DNA from: Leptospira sp. 96542
GTDB lineage: Bacteria; Spirochaetota; Leptospiria; Leptospirales; Leptospiraceae
Direction: 5' to 3'
NCBI GenBank assembly: GCA_029310945.1
Contig: JARJFC010000029.1
Span: 1-51,068 of the forward strand
Length of the DNA: 51,068 bases
The notes under the pieces are model-generated. The model saw only the letters and a list, made by a program, of their open reading frames with translations. It did no database searches and was not told the origin of the DNA. Below, in pieces: positions 26,940 through 34,261 of the stretch (the stretch's first letter is position 1; each line of letters begins with the position of its first letter). Both the position numbers and the translations under genes were made by a program.

Positions 26940-27325
26940 GTTTACAAACAATCACAATGGAAGACTTGCCTCGGTTGCGAGAGGAAGCGATAAAGGCTTT
27001 CGATTTTTTAGCCAAAAATTACCCTTCAGAAGATATAGGCCAAACCACAAATAAAGAAGATTTCCCTTTGCGTTGGTTTACAAAACAAAGAGATACTCAG
27101 TTTGAGTGGGTAATATCAGAAATGGGTTCCATCACGCTTCGGTTGGGTGCAACACCTGATAGTAAAAAGAACCCACCACCCATTTATTATTTGAGCATAC
27201 AAAAAAACAATTTGGGTGATTTGGAATGGGCGAACCCACTCCGCGAGCCTGTTCATTTCCCTTCCGATTTCGTATTGGATGAAATCAAAAAACGAATTCA
27301 ATTGTACATCGAATCTGTTGCATAA
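26936..27325 (+). CDS. Conserved-looking hypothetical protein after mazG
   Basis: 129 residues, no signal peptide, no Cys. Mixed alpha/beta character with FDFLAKNYPSEDIG near the start and FPSDFVLDEIKKRIQLYIESVA at the end. Not recognised. The ATG overlaps the mazG stop (ATGA), so the two are co-translated. Confidence 0.6.
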   Translation: MSLQTITMEDLPRLREEAIKAFDFLAKNYPSEDIGQTTNKEDFPLRWFTKQRDTQFEWVISEMGSITLRLGATPDSKKNPPPIYYLSIQKNNLGDLEWANPLREPVHFPSDFVLDEIKKRIQLYIESVA

Positions 27326-27357
27326 AATTCAACTTTGGTATTTTGATCGAAAATTTT

Positions 27358-28416
27358 TTAAACTTCTTTTGGTTCGATTCCCAGTTTTTTTTCCAAATCC
27401 AAAATGCGTTTGATCCATTTGTTTAGGTTTACAATGTTTTTTATGTTCACTCTGTACTTTTGGAATTCAGGGAAGGTTAATCCTAGATCCCAACCCACAT
27501 AAATATCTTTTGTTTTTGGTGAGTTTCTTAGACTGCTTCCGCCAGCAATTATGGTTCCGTCTACCAAGGTTAGATGGTCGCTAATGGCGCAGGCTCCACC
27601 AATGATAACATGATTTCCGAGTGTAACACTCCCAGCGAGCCCCGACTGACCTGCAATGATGACATGATCCCCAACCTTACAATTGTGTGCAATATGTACC
27701 ATGTTGTCAAATTTACAGCCATTGCCTATGACTGTGTCGATCAAAGCACCCCGATCAATTGTGCAGTTTGAACCAACTTCCACGTCGTCCCCAATCACAA
27801 CTCTCCCCACTTGTGGAATTTTATTGTGTTTTCCGTTTGCAAAAACAAATCCAAACCCGTCGCCACCAAATGTCGAATTTCCAAAAACAACAAATCGATT
27901 TCCGATGATTGTATCGTTGTAAAAAACAGTGTTTGGTCCAATTCTTGCGTCATCACCAATGAACACTCGTTCGCCGATTTTTACTCCATCTCCGATGGTA
28001 CAGTTTTTCCCAATTTTTGAACCTTTGCCAATGGTAACAAAATGTCCTATGTCTGTGTTTTCTCCCACTTCAGCAGAAGGATCTATTTGTATTTGGGGAG
28101 AACGTTTGCCTGTAGGTGATGGTTCTGGAAAAAAATAACGGGTAAGTTTGGCGAGGGCGAGTTCTACTTTCGGAACCACAAGCAGGGTTTGGTCTGTAAA
28201 GGAATCTTTTAGATCTTCGGAAACCACAAAGAGTTTGGCATGTGATTTTTTTGCATCTCCAACAAAGGATTTTGCGGTAACAAAACTAATTTCCGTTTCT
28301 GTTGCTGTGAGTAAGGGGGCAACACCGGTGAATTCTATCGATGCAATGGATTCCGAATGGAGGAAACTGCCCTCTGGGATTTGGTTTTTGATTTGGTCGA
28401 TTGTGAGTTTTTGCAT
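27358..28416 (-). CDS. lpxD: UDP-3-O-acylglucosamine N-acyltransferase LpxD
   Basis: 352 residues from the ATG at 28416, chosen because AAGGA sits 8 nt upstream; an ATG at 28452 is also in frame. The N-terminal uridine-binding domain (about 1-95) is followed by a left-handed beta-helix of hexapeptide repeats ([16 protein letters not shown] and on) and ends in a helix. The catalytic His is in [10 protein letters not shown]. LpxD adds the second 3-hydroxyacyl chain to the lipid A precursor in the cytoplasm. In leptospires the sugar is often GlcN3N, so the acyl link may be to an extra amine; that is known for the genus, not visible here. Confidence 0.95.
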   Translation of the reverse strand: MQKLTIDQIKNQIPEGSFLHSESIASIEFTGVAPLLTATETEISFVTAKSFVGDAKKSHAKLFVVSEDLKDSFTDQTLLVVPKVELALAKLTRYFFPEPSPTGKRSPQIQIDPSAEVGENTDIGHFVTIGKGSKIGKNCTIGDGVKIGERVFIGDDARIGPNTVFYNDTIIGNRFVVFGNSTFGGDGFGFVFANGKHNKIPQVGRVVIGDDVEVGSNCTIDRGALIDTVIGNGCKFDNMVHIAHNCKVGDHVIIAGQSGLAGSVTLGNHVIIGGACAISDHLTLVDGTIIAGGSSLRNSPKTKDIYVGWDLGLTFPEFQKYRVNIKNIVNLNKWIKRILDLEKKLGIEPKEV

Positions 28417-28465
28417 TCCTGGTTCCTTGTCGCGGTTATAACAAAGAACCAAAACTGCATTTTAT

Positions 28466-28497
28466 TGGCGAACACTATTAAATATGAGGATTCGCCA
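28466..28497. repeat. Inverted repeat downstream of doxX-like gene
   Basis: TGGCGAA (28466-28472) and TTCGCCA (28491-28497) form a perfect 7-bp stem with an 18-nt loop, just after the DoxX gene and before the lpxD start on the same strand. There is no T run, so it may be a weak terminator or a transcript-stabilising hairpin. Confidence 0.35.
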
Positions 28498-28506
28498 TGG
28501 AAATAA

Positions 28507-28941
28507 TTATTTTTCTAATTTATGAGCGATTGTGTCATCCAAAGAGAACGAACCAGCGCCTTTCAAAATGAGAGGGATAGCAAGGCCGAATGTTAAAATT
28601 TGGAATTCGAACCCACCTTTGTCTGCAAAAAAACCGTTTGGTAAATGTACAAGAACCAGTGCCACTACCATAGTACAAAAAACTCCAAAAGCAGCCACAC
28701 GGGTGAGGAGACCAAAAATAAGACCGAGAGCTCCTAAAAATTCTGCAGCGATCGCAAGTAGGGCGAAAAAGTAAGGAACTCCCATTTGTCCCGTGAGCCA
28801 ACCCATAGTTCCTTCGAATCCGTATCCACCAAAAAGTCCAAGTGCTTTTTGGGCACCGTGTGGGAACATCACTACCCCAAGTGTCACTCGGAGGATGGTG
28901 AGGGTTATATCTTTGTTTGTTGCGAGCAGTTTGTAAAACAT
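28507..28941 (-). CDS. DoxX family membrane protein
   Basis: 144 residues with four membrane helices. LRVTLGVVMFPHGAQKALG, then EFLGALGLIFGLLTRVAAFG and VLVHLPNGFF are typical DoxX-family motifs. Members are linked to quinone and thiol redox stress and to sulfur metabolism; in Bacillus catD sits in an operon with a catechol dioxygenase. Here the next upstream gene on the same strand is an extradiol dioxygenase homologue. A perfect palindrome overlaps its likely promoter (28959-28984), so it probably has its own regulation. AGAGGTC precedes the ATG. Confidence 0.88.
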   Translation of the reverse strand: MFYKLLATNKDITLTILRVTLGVVMFPHGAQKALGLFGGYGFEGTMGWLTGQMGVPYFFALLAIAAEFLGALGLIFGLLTRVAAFGVFCTMVVALVLVHLPNGFFADKGGFEFQILTFGLAIPLILKGAGSFSLDDTIAHKLEK

Positions 28942-28958
28942 GCGAGACCTCTTATTGC

Positions 28959-28984
28959 TAAATAGTTCAATATCAAACTATTTA
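28959..28984 (-). promoter_or_regulatory. Perfect 9-bp-arm palindrome, candidate operator of the DoxX gene
   Basis: TAAATAGTT (28959-28967) and AACTATTTA (28976-28984) are exact reverse complements around an 8-bp spacer, 18 bp upstream of the DoxX ATG. It overlaps the proposed -10 element, as expected for a repressor site of the MarR or HxlR size. The cognate regulator is not in the neighbourhood. Confidence 0.6.
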
Positions 28985-29003
28985 AACTCGTTTTATTTGT
29001 CAA
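28975..29003 (-). promoter_or_regulatory. Candidate sigma-70-type promoter of the DoxX gene
   Basis: Minus strand: TTGACA (29003-28998), a 17-bp spacer, then TAGTTT (28980-28975). The -35 is perfect; the -10 is poor (3 of 6), so it may depend on activation or be misplaced. Confidence 0.4.
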
Positions 29004-29017
29004 TGCAAAATACGACT

Positions 29018-29788
29018 TCACCCAATTTGGAAGGATGTCATAGACAAAGATCCCATCACTGGTTTTTGGTTGAAAAATTGGATTGGTTCATTTTGCCCCC
29101 TTAGGGCGGCGATGTACAAGGCTGGTAAAAAATGTTCCAAACTGGGTACGGCCTTTTGTACAGCAGGGTTTTGTAAAAGCTGTTTTGTCAGGGTTTGTTT
29201 ATCGCGGTTTTGGATGGCGGTTTGCAGGAGGTTGTCTGCTTCCTCTGCCCAAGGGTAAAAAAATTCGGGATCGGACATTTTGTCCCAAGCCACAAGGCGT
29301 AGATTGTGAACTAAATTTCCACTCCCGATGATGAGGACTCCTTCTTCTCGTAGAAACGAAAGTGATTCGGCAAGTGACCAATGGCCTTCCAGGTCTAGGT
29401 TTCGGTCCAGGCTGAGTTGGACAATGGGAACATCGGCCAATGGAAATACAAATTTCAATACGCTCCAAGTACCATGGTCCAAACCCCAACTATCGTTCGG
29501 CACAATTTGTGGGAGTTTTTTTGTGATCATTTGTACAAGTTCTTCTGAACCAGGGGCTGGGTAATCCACTTCAAACAATTCCTTTGGAAACCCACCAAAG
29601 TCGTGTATGGTGGGAGGAAACTGGTTATTTGTAATTTTTGTGCCTAAGGTTTCCCAATGGGCGGATATTGAGAGTACAAACTTAGGTTTTGCGATGGATA
29701 AACCGAGTGTTTTCCACGACTCAGCAAACTCATTGGGAGTGATTGCATTCATCGGGCTACCATGGCCAAAAAAAATGGTTGGCAACAT
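29018..29788 (-). CDS. ygiD: LigB-type extradiol dioxygenase (YgiD / DODA family)
   Basis: 256 residues. The four conserved His of the family are visible: His9 (FFGHGSPMNAI), His44 (SAHWE), one in GSGNLVHNLRL and one in LEHFLPALY, which together bind the active-site metal and act as base. The family includes plant-type 4,5-DOPA dioxygenase and E. coli YgiD; the native substrate here is unknown. The start abuts the stop of the RibD-like gene with no gap, so they are co-transcribed. Confidence 0.9.
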   Translation of the reverse strand: MLPTIFFGHGSPMNAITPNEFAESWKTLGLSIAKPKFVLSISAHWETLGTKITNNQFPPTIHDFGGFPKELFEVDYPAPGSEELVQMITKKLPQIVPNDSWGLDHGTWSVLKFVFPLADVPIVQLSLDRNLDLEGHWSLAESLSFLREEGVLIIGSGNLVHNLRLVAWDKMSDPEFFYPWAEEADNLLQTAIQNRDKQTLTKQLLQNPAVQKAVPSLEHFLPALYIAALRGQNEPIQFFNQKPVMGSLSMTSFQIG

Positions 29789-30433
29789 TTAGATTTCCTT
29801 TTCGTAAATCAGAAACAACTCATTGCCACGAGCCTGTGACCCCTTCAGAGTCCAATTATTTTTGTCAAAGTCGGGGAGTTCGGTTGAGTGGTCCACAATC
29901 CCAGCCAAACCATTTTTGCCAATCAGGTAAGGAACAATGGTTAAATAGATTCGGTCCACCAAACCTGCCTCAATGAACGAATAATTGAGTTTGGGACCAC
30001 CTTCAAGGATGACATTTTTATAACCTTTTCGTTTTAAAATGCCAGTCACCTTTTTAGGGTCAATTTCGTCTGCATCCAAAGCAAAAATCTCAGCCTTGTT
30101 TTCTAGGTTTGTTTTGATTTCTTTTAGATTGTTTTTTGTGCAAATGATGAGTGGGATGTGGTCAGATTCTTCAAATACATGTTTGTTTGGAGGGAGAGTG
30201 CCCTTCCGAATGAGGATGACTGGCCTTGGGTTGAGAACATTGGGTATAGAACGAATCCGAACGATGGGGTTGTCATTGAGGATCGAGTTCTTTCCAACTA
30301 AGAGTGCATCGGATTGGCTACGGTACACATCCATTTGGTTCTTGTCTTCTTGCGATGTGAGGCCATACCAACGTCCATCGGGTCTGACCACCTTACCATC
30401 CAAAGTCATGGCCATATTGATCGATAATTTCAT
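29789..30433 (-). CDS. RibD C-terminal / dihydrofolate reductase-like reductase
   Basis: 214 residues from the ATG at 30433, chosen because GGAGGA lies 8 nt upstream; the frame is open to 30508. MAMTLDGKVVRPDGRWYG, SDALLVGKNSILNDNP, RPVILI, ILEGGPKLNYSFIEAGLVDRIYLTIVP and the final ELFLIYE are typical of the RibD C-terminal reductase fold, which uses NADPH. There is no deaminase domain, so it is a stand-alone reductase and need not act in riboflavin synthesis. It overlaps the BFD-like gene by 4 bp. Confidence 0.88.
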   Translation of the reverse strand: MKLSINMAMTLDGKVVRPDGRWYGLTSQEDKNQMDVYRSQSDALLVGKNSILNDNPIVRIRSIPNVLNPRPVILIRKGTLPPNKHVFEESDHIPLIICTKNNLKEIKTNLENKAEIFALDADEIDPKKVTGILKRKGYKNVILEGGPKLNYSFIEAGLVDRIYLTIVPYLIGKNGLAGIVDHSTELPDFDKNNWTLKGSQARGNELFLIYEKEI

Positions 30434-30669
30434 GAAATTTTCCTCCGAGAGAGACTCTGCAATTCCCGCTGGAGGATGTTGTAGACTTGTTTGGCACAGG
30501 TTCCACAACCAGTTGAGGCTCTTGTTTTTTCCCTAATTTCTTCCATTGTCTCGGCACCATCGTGGATGGCACGGACTAAATCGGCCTCTGTTACCAAACG
30601 GCACAAACACACCCGTTTTGGTCGCATGAGGGAATTTAGGTCAAAAGGTTCCATACCTGAACTAATCAT
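30430..30669 (-). CDS. BFD-like [2Fe-2S] protein
   Basis: 79 residues. Four Cys in the BFD arrangement (Cys21-x-Cys23 and Cys55-x-x-Cys58) bind a [2Fe-2S] cluster; the helical RAIHDGAETMEEIREKT and TGCGTCAKQV segments match the family. Classical Bfd helps release iron from bacterioferritin; no bacterioferritin gene is near, and other BFD-like domains serve as electron donors. As it leads a set with a reductase and a dioxygenase, electron delivery is a reasonable guess. Its stop overlaps the next ATG (ATGA). Confidence 0.88.
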   Translation of the reverse strand: MISSGMEPFDLNSLMRPKRVCLCRLVTEADLVRAIHDGAETMEEIREKTRASTGCGTCAKQVYNILQRELQSLSRRKIS

Positions 30670-30724
30670 TTGACAGATTTACGAAAGCCTTGGAAACTCT
30701 TTAATTACTTTTAGGAAAGGAAAA

Positions 30725-30748
30725 ATGAGAACCCACTATGTCAAATGA
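30725..30748 (+). CDS. Possible 7-codon leader peptide overlapping the transporter start
   Basis: ATG at 30725 follows AGGAAAGG by 4 nt, the best ribosome binding site in this spacer, and encodes MRTHYVK before a TGA that ends 11 nt inside the transporter gene in another frame. The transporter's own ATG (30738) has only a weak GAGA ahead of it. The mini-frame could couple translation, or the ribosome site may simply serve 30738 at a long distance. Confidence 0.25.
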   Translation: MRTHYVK

Positions 30749-32087
30749 CAAACATCTGGATGAAAAAAAGAAAAAAAATCGCCAAATTTTCGGTTGGTGT
30801 ATGTTCGATTTCGCCAATTCTTCGTACACAACGGTCATCATCAGTGTGGTGTATTGCGAAATTTTTACCCAACTCATCGTTCCCAGCAGTCCAGGTACGG
30901 ACAATCCGTTCCAATGGGGCAATACCCTTTGGGCTTGGGCTTTGGCAGTTTCGTATTTGGTCGTTGTGGTCACAGGACCTATCTTTGGAGCCATTACGGA
31001 TTATTCTTCCAAAAAGAAATTATTTTTGTTTCTCAGTTATATCGGCTGTATCATCGCTACATTCTTATTATACTATGTGAATCCAGGCATGATTTGGCTT
31101 GGTTTTGCACTCATTGCCGTTTCCAATTTTTTCTTTGCATCAGGCGAAAACTTTGCATCGAGTTTTTTGCCTTTCCTTGGATCCAAAGACGACTTGGGTA
31201 AAATTTCTGGTTACGCCTGGGGTATCGGTTATTTTGGGGGGATTGGTTCTGTCGTACTTGCAAACACACTCGGCGAATACACCCTCGAAAATTTCGGAAA
31301 TTTAAAACTCGTGGGTCCATACACTGCCATTTTCTTTATGGTGGCGGCCATTCCAACCTTTCTCTTCTTAAAAGAACCACACTTACCTTTGGGGATGCCA
31401 GCGAAGGTAAATTATCTAAAGATAGGGGCTTCCCGTGTGATCAATACCTTAAAAGATGCAAGGCATTTCAAAGACCTAATGGTGTATTTGGTGTCTTTGT
31501 TTTTTACTATGGCCGCACTTGCCATTGTTATTTCATTTGCCTTTATTTATGGATCGCAAGAAATCAAAATCCAACCAGAACATAAAGTTGCCATGTTTGT
31601 TTTCATCCAAATTTCTGCGGCCATTGGTGCCTTGTTATTTGGTGTCATCCAAGATAGTATCGGAGCCAAAAAAACATTCAATATGACATTGGTTGTCTGG
31701 CTCATCACCTGTGTTTTGATTTACTTTGTTACAGAAATTACGGAGTTTGCAAACACCACCCTTGGGCGTGATTGGACGGTACAATGGGTTTTTGTCTGTA
31801 TGACGGCGCTTGCTGGTATGGGACTTGGTTCCACACAATCGGCATCCCGAGCTCTTGTGGGGATATTTAGCCCTGAATCCAAATCGGGTGAGTTTTTTGG
31901 AATGTGGGGACTTTCTGGTAAAATCGCAGCAGCCGCTGGACTGTTTTTGTTTGGATACATCCAAACGATTGTCAGTCTAAAGAATGCATTCCTTGTTGTG
32001 GCAGCGTTTTATCTGATATCGCTTGTCATCAATTTATTTGTAAATGAAGACAGAGGTGTGGAAGCTGCAAACAACTTCCAAGAATAA
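30738..32087 (+). CDS. UMF1-type major facilitator transporter
   Basis: 449 residues, about 12 membrane helices. IFGWCMFDFANSSYTTVI near the start and TGPIFGAITDYSSKKK are the signature of the UMF1 (Atg22-related) group of the major facilitator superfamily; GKISGYAWGIGYFGGI is also typical. In yeast Atg22 exports amino acids from the vacuole, but bacterial substrates are not known. The downstream 73-residue gene starts 3 bp after the stop. Confidence 0.92.
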   Translation: MSNDKHLDEKKKKNRQIFGWCMFDFANSSYTTVIISVVYCEIFTQLIVPSSPGTDNPFQWGNTLWAWALAVSYLVVVVTGPIFGAITDYSSKKKLFLFLSYIGCIIATFLLYYVNPGMIWLGFALIAVSNFFFASGENFASSFLPFLGSKDDLGKISGYAWGIGYFGGIGSVVLANTLGEYTLENFGNLKLVGPYTAIFFMVAAIPTFLFLKEPHLPLGMPAKVNYLKIGASRVINTLKDARHFKDLMVYLVSLFFTMAALAIVISFAFIYGSQEIKIQPEHKVAMFVFIQISAAIGALLFGVIQDSIGAKKTFNMTLVVWLITCVLIYFVTEITEFANTTLGRDWTVQWVFVCMTALAGMGLGSTQSASRALVGIFSPESKSGEFFGMWGLSGKIAAAAGLFLFGYIQTIVSLKNAFLVVAAFYLISLVINLFVNEDRGVEAANNFQE

Positions 32088-32090
32088 ACA

Positions 32091-32312
32091 ATGTTAGTCG
32101 AAAATGAAGACGATTTTGAATTACACCAGAGCCAACGAAGGTTGGCTCTCGCTACCATTGATGAACTGATGCAAACGAAGTTGGATCTATTGGATGCGGA
32201 AAAAATCGTTCCTCAGTTCATTTCGAATGCGATATCGTATTTAAAGAGGAAGTATGTGACAGAGGAGCAGACGATCTCGCAGCTCCTCATCAAACGTGGG
32301 CAACAGCCCTAA
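32091..32312 (+). CDS. Small acidic/helical protein of unknown function
   Basis: 73 residues, helical and charged, no membrane segment or Cys. ALATIDELMQTKLDLLDAEKIVPQFISNAISYLKRKYVTEEQT suggests a helical bundle or DNA/RNA-associated fold, but no family was recognised. It starts 3 bp after the transporter stop, so it is probably co-transcribed with it. Confidence 0.55.
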   Translation: MLVENEDDFELHQSQRRLALATIDELMQTKLDLLDAEKIVPQFISNAISYLKRKYVTEEQTISQLLIKRGQQP

Positions 32313-32334
32313 AACAGTATCGTTTAGTTTTTAC

Positions 32335-33147
32335 TTAGTTGGTATTATAATCCAAAATTTTGGTGATCATTTGTTTTTGATCGAGTTCAATGTTTCGCAA
32401 TTTGAAAGCGGTCGCTTTCGAAATCTTACGCAACATCTTTTTGTAAGACATCATGATATGTTTTTGTTTGTCGTAAGGCAAAGGGTCTTTTTCATCATTT
32501 AGCACCATCGCAATGTCAGGTGCTGCTGTTTGCACAGGGTTATTTGGCCAAATGGTGTCGGATGTAAGGGAACGAAAATATTCCAATTTGATATCTGAAT
32601 TGGAGTCTAATTTTGCATCTCCTTTTTCATCTTTTTCTGCGCTTTCTTTTTTCGGGCTTGGGTTGATGAGCCTTCGCATTTCTTTCACATGTATAGTGCC
32701 GTCTGCGTTCACACGGCGGAAGGTCATCACGATTTTGTCAAGTTCGCTAAAATCTTCTTTGGGGTAGATATAAGCCATACCATCATACAAATACACCCTT
32801 GGCCAATCGATGTAAGATTGTCCTTGTGGTAGTTTGATTTCGAGATAGGATTTTCCTTCGGAATCTTTTTTATACAACTCTTTATGATCAACAGGTGTGT
32901 CCGCTAGGAACTGAGCAGCTGTTTTGTCCACACCCAAGTCTTGTAATTTTTTGATCTTGGCTAAGTTATCACTGATGTTCGCGTGCAGGGTATCGATTTC
33001 ATTGTCCCCGAACCCATTCTTTCTTTGCAGATCGATTTGTTTTTGCGACTCTCTTTCTTTCAAAGTGGCTGAAGCAGGTTTTTCTGCAAACATAGCAGTC
33101 GGGATCGAAAAAAGGAAGATGGCTATCAATACAAAACGAAGGGTCAT
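32335..33147 (-). CDS. Exported protein of unknown function
   Basis: 270 residues with a signal peptide (RFVLIAIFLFSIPTAMFA, cleavage near Ala21). No lipobox. A helical N-terminal part (about 25-80) precedes a beta-rich segment with YIDWPRVYLYDGMAYIYPKEDF, then a Lys/Glu/Asp-rich linker (about 165-190) and a helical end. Not recognised with certainty; a relation to the leptospiral flagellar-sheath coiling proteins was considered but could not be supported from the sequence alone. An inverted repeat lies just upstream (33176-33202). Confidence 0.7.
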   Translation of the reverse strand: MTLRFVLIAIFLFSIPTAMFAEKPASATLKERESQKQIDLQRKNGFGDNEIDTLHANISDNLAKIKKLQDLGVDKTAAQFLADTPVDHKELYKKDSEGKSYLEIKLPQGQSYIDWPRVYLYDGMAYIYPKEDFSELDKIVMTFRRVNADGTIHVKEMRRLINPSPKKESAEKDEKGDAKLDSNSDIKLEYFRSLTSDTIWPNNPVQTAAPDIAMVLNDEKDPLPYDKQKHIMMSYKKMLRKISKATAFKLRNIELDQKQMITKILDYNTN

Positions 33148-33175
33148 GGCATACCTCTGGAATACTGTCCTTTAT

Positions 33176-33202
33176 AGTATCGAATCTTTCCTTGTCGATA
33201 CT
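33176..33202 (-). promoter_or_regulatory. Inverted repeat upstream of the exported-protein gene
   Basis: AGTATCGA (33176-33183) and TCGATACT (33195-33202) are exact 8-bp reverse complements with an 11-bp spacer, 29-55 bp before the ATG of the exported-protein gene. No T run follows on either strand, so an operator is more likely than a terminator. Confidence 0.45.
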
Positions 33203-33214
33203 TGAATCGAAGTT

Positions 33215-34261
33215 TTAGAATTTTCGTTGCGAAAAAAAATGCAAAATGGATTGGAATAGGTCGGACTCCGCTTCTTTCGCTTTGGGAATGAGGCGACCCA
33301 TTTGGATATAACCATGGATGAGGGAAGGGAAAAACCTCTCTTCCACCTTCACCCCTGCTTGGGATAGGCGGTGCGCATATTCTTCACCTTGGTCACGCAA
33401 AGGATCGAACCCTGCAATGGCGACATAGGCGGGAGGTAGTCCTTTTAGGTCTTTTAGATCGGTGAGAACGGGAGAATTTGTTGGCAGCTGCCTGTCGGCT
33501 TCGTTTGGCACATAATTTTTCACGAACCAACGCATCAGGTGTTTGGTCAGAACAAAACCTTCGCCCAATCGGTTGTAGGATGCACTTTCCCGAAAGGAAT
33601 CGAGCATAGGATAGAGTAAAATTTGGTACACAGGCAATGGGATTTTTTCTTTTTTGGCTCGGAGGCAAAGTGTTGTGGCAAGTAAGGCACCCGCACTGTC
33701 ACCACAGACAGCAATGGCATTGGGTGAACCACCAAAAATATAGGCAGAGTTTCGCACATATTGGTAAGCTAAGAGAGCGTCTTCATGGGCAGCAGGATAG
33801 GGGTGTTCTGGTGCCAGTCGATAGTCGACGGCCACAACAATGCTCCGAGTGAAGTGGGAGAGTTTACGGCAGAAAGAATCGTGTGTGTCAAGAGAACCCA
33901 CCGTGAGCCCACCACCATGGAAAAAAAGAATGATGGGGAGATTTCTTTTTTGAGGTTGTGCATTGTAAACGCGAACGGGAATGAAAGAAGCACTGGGAGT
34001 GGGGATGAGTTTATCTTCAATATGCGCCAAGGGAATTGCGGGTTCATCAAAGATTCCCATTTGTTCCTGAAAGTGTTTGCGCGCCTTTTCGGGAGTCATT
34101 TGTTCCATCTTCGGAAGGACACGTGCCAAATTGCAGGCCAGATGGCAACGAGGGTCAAGACCCATGGTTTCTTCTTTTTTGTCCGAGCGGACAACTGTGG
34201 AAATCCAATTGTCAGGCAAAGAGAATATAAATTGTGCGAGTGTTTTTTTTATGCCTAACAT
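33215..34261 (-). CDS. Alpha/beta-hydrolase, hormone-sensitive-lipase family esterase
   Basis: 348 residues. The oxyanion-hole motif FFHGGGL, the nucleophile motif GDSAGA, a late Asp in FDPLRDQGEEYA and His in LIHGYIQMG complete a serine-hydrolase triad of the HSL (alpha/beta-hydrolase 3) family. No signal peptide is clear; the N-terminal 70 residues form a cap. Substrates are usually short acyl esters. The start overlaps the end of the DUF2779 nuclease gene by 7 bp, so it is in the same transcript. Confidence 0.9.
   Translation of the reverse strand: MLGIKKTLAQFIFSLPDNWISTVVRSDKKEETMGLDPRCHLACNLARVLPKMEQMTPEKARKHFQEQMGIFDEPAIPLAHIEDKLIPTPSASFIPVRVYNAQPQKRNLPIILFFHGGGLTVGSLDTHDSFCRKLSHFTRSIVVAVDYRLAPEHPYPAAHEDALLAYQYVRNSAYIFGGSPNAIAVCGDSAGALLATTLCLRAKKEKIPLPVYQILLYPMLDSFRESASYNRLGEGFVLTKHLMRWFVKNYVPNEADRQLPTNSPVLTDLKDLKGLPPAYVAIAGFDPLRDQGEEYAHRLSQAGVKVEERFFPSLIHGYIQMGRLIPKAKEAESDLFQSILHFFSQRKF

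Noticed and set aside
32335..33147. Assignment of the exported protein as a flagellar coiling protein (Fcp)
   Set aside because: Only general features (signal peptide, size, helical parts) agree; no specific motif could be confirmed by eye.
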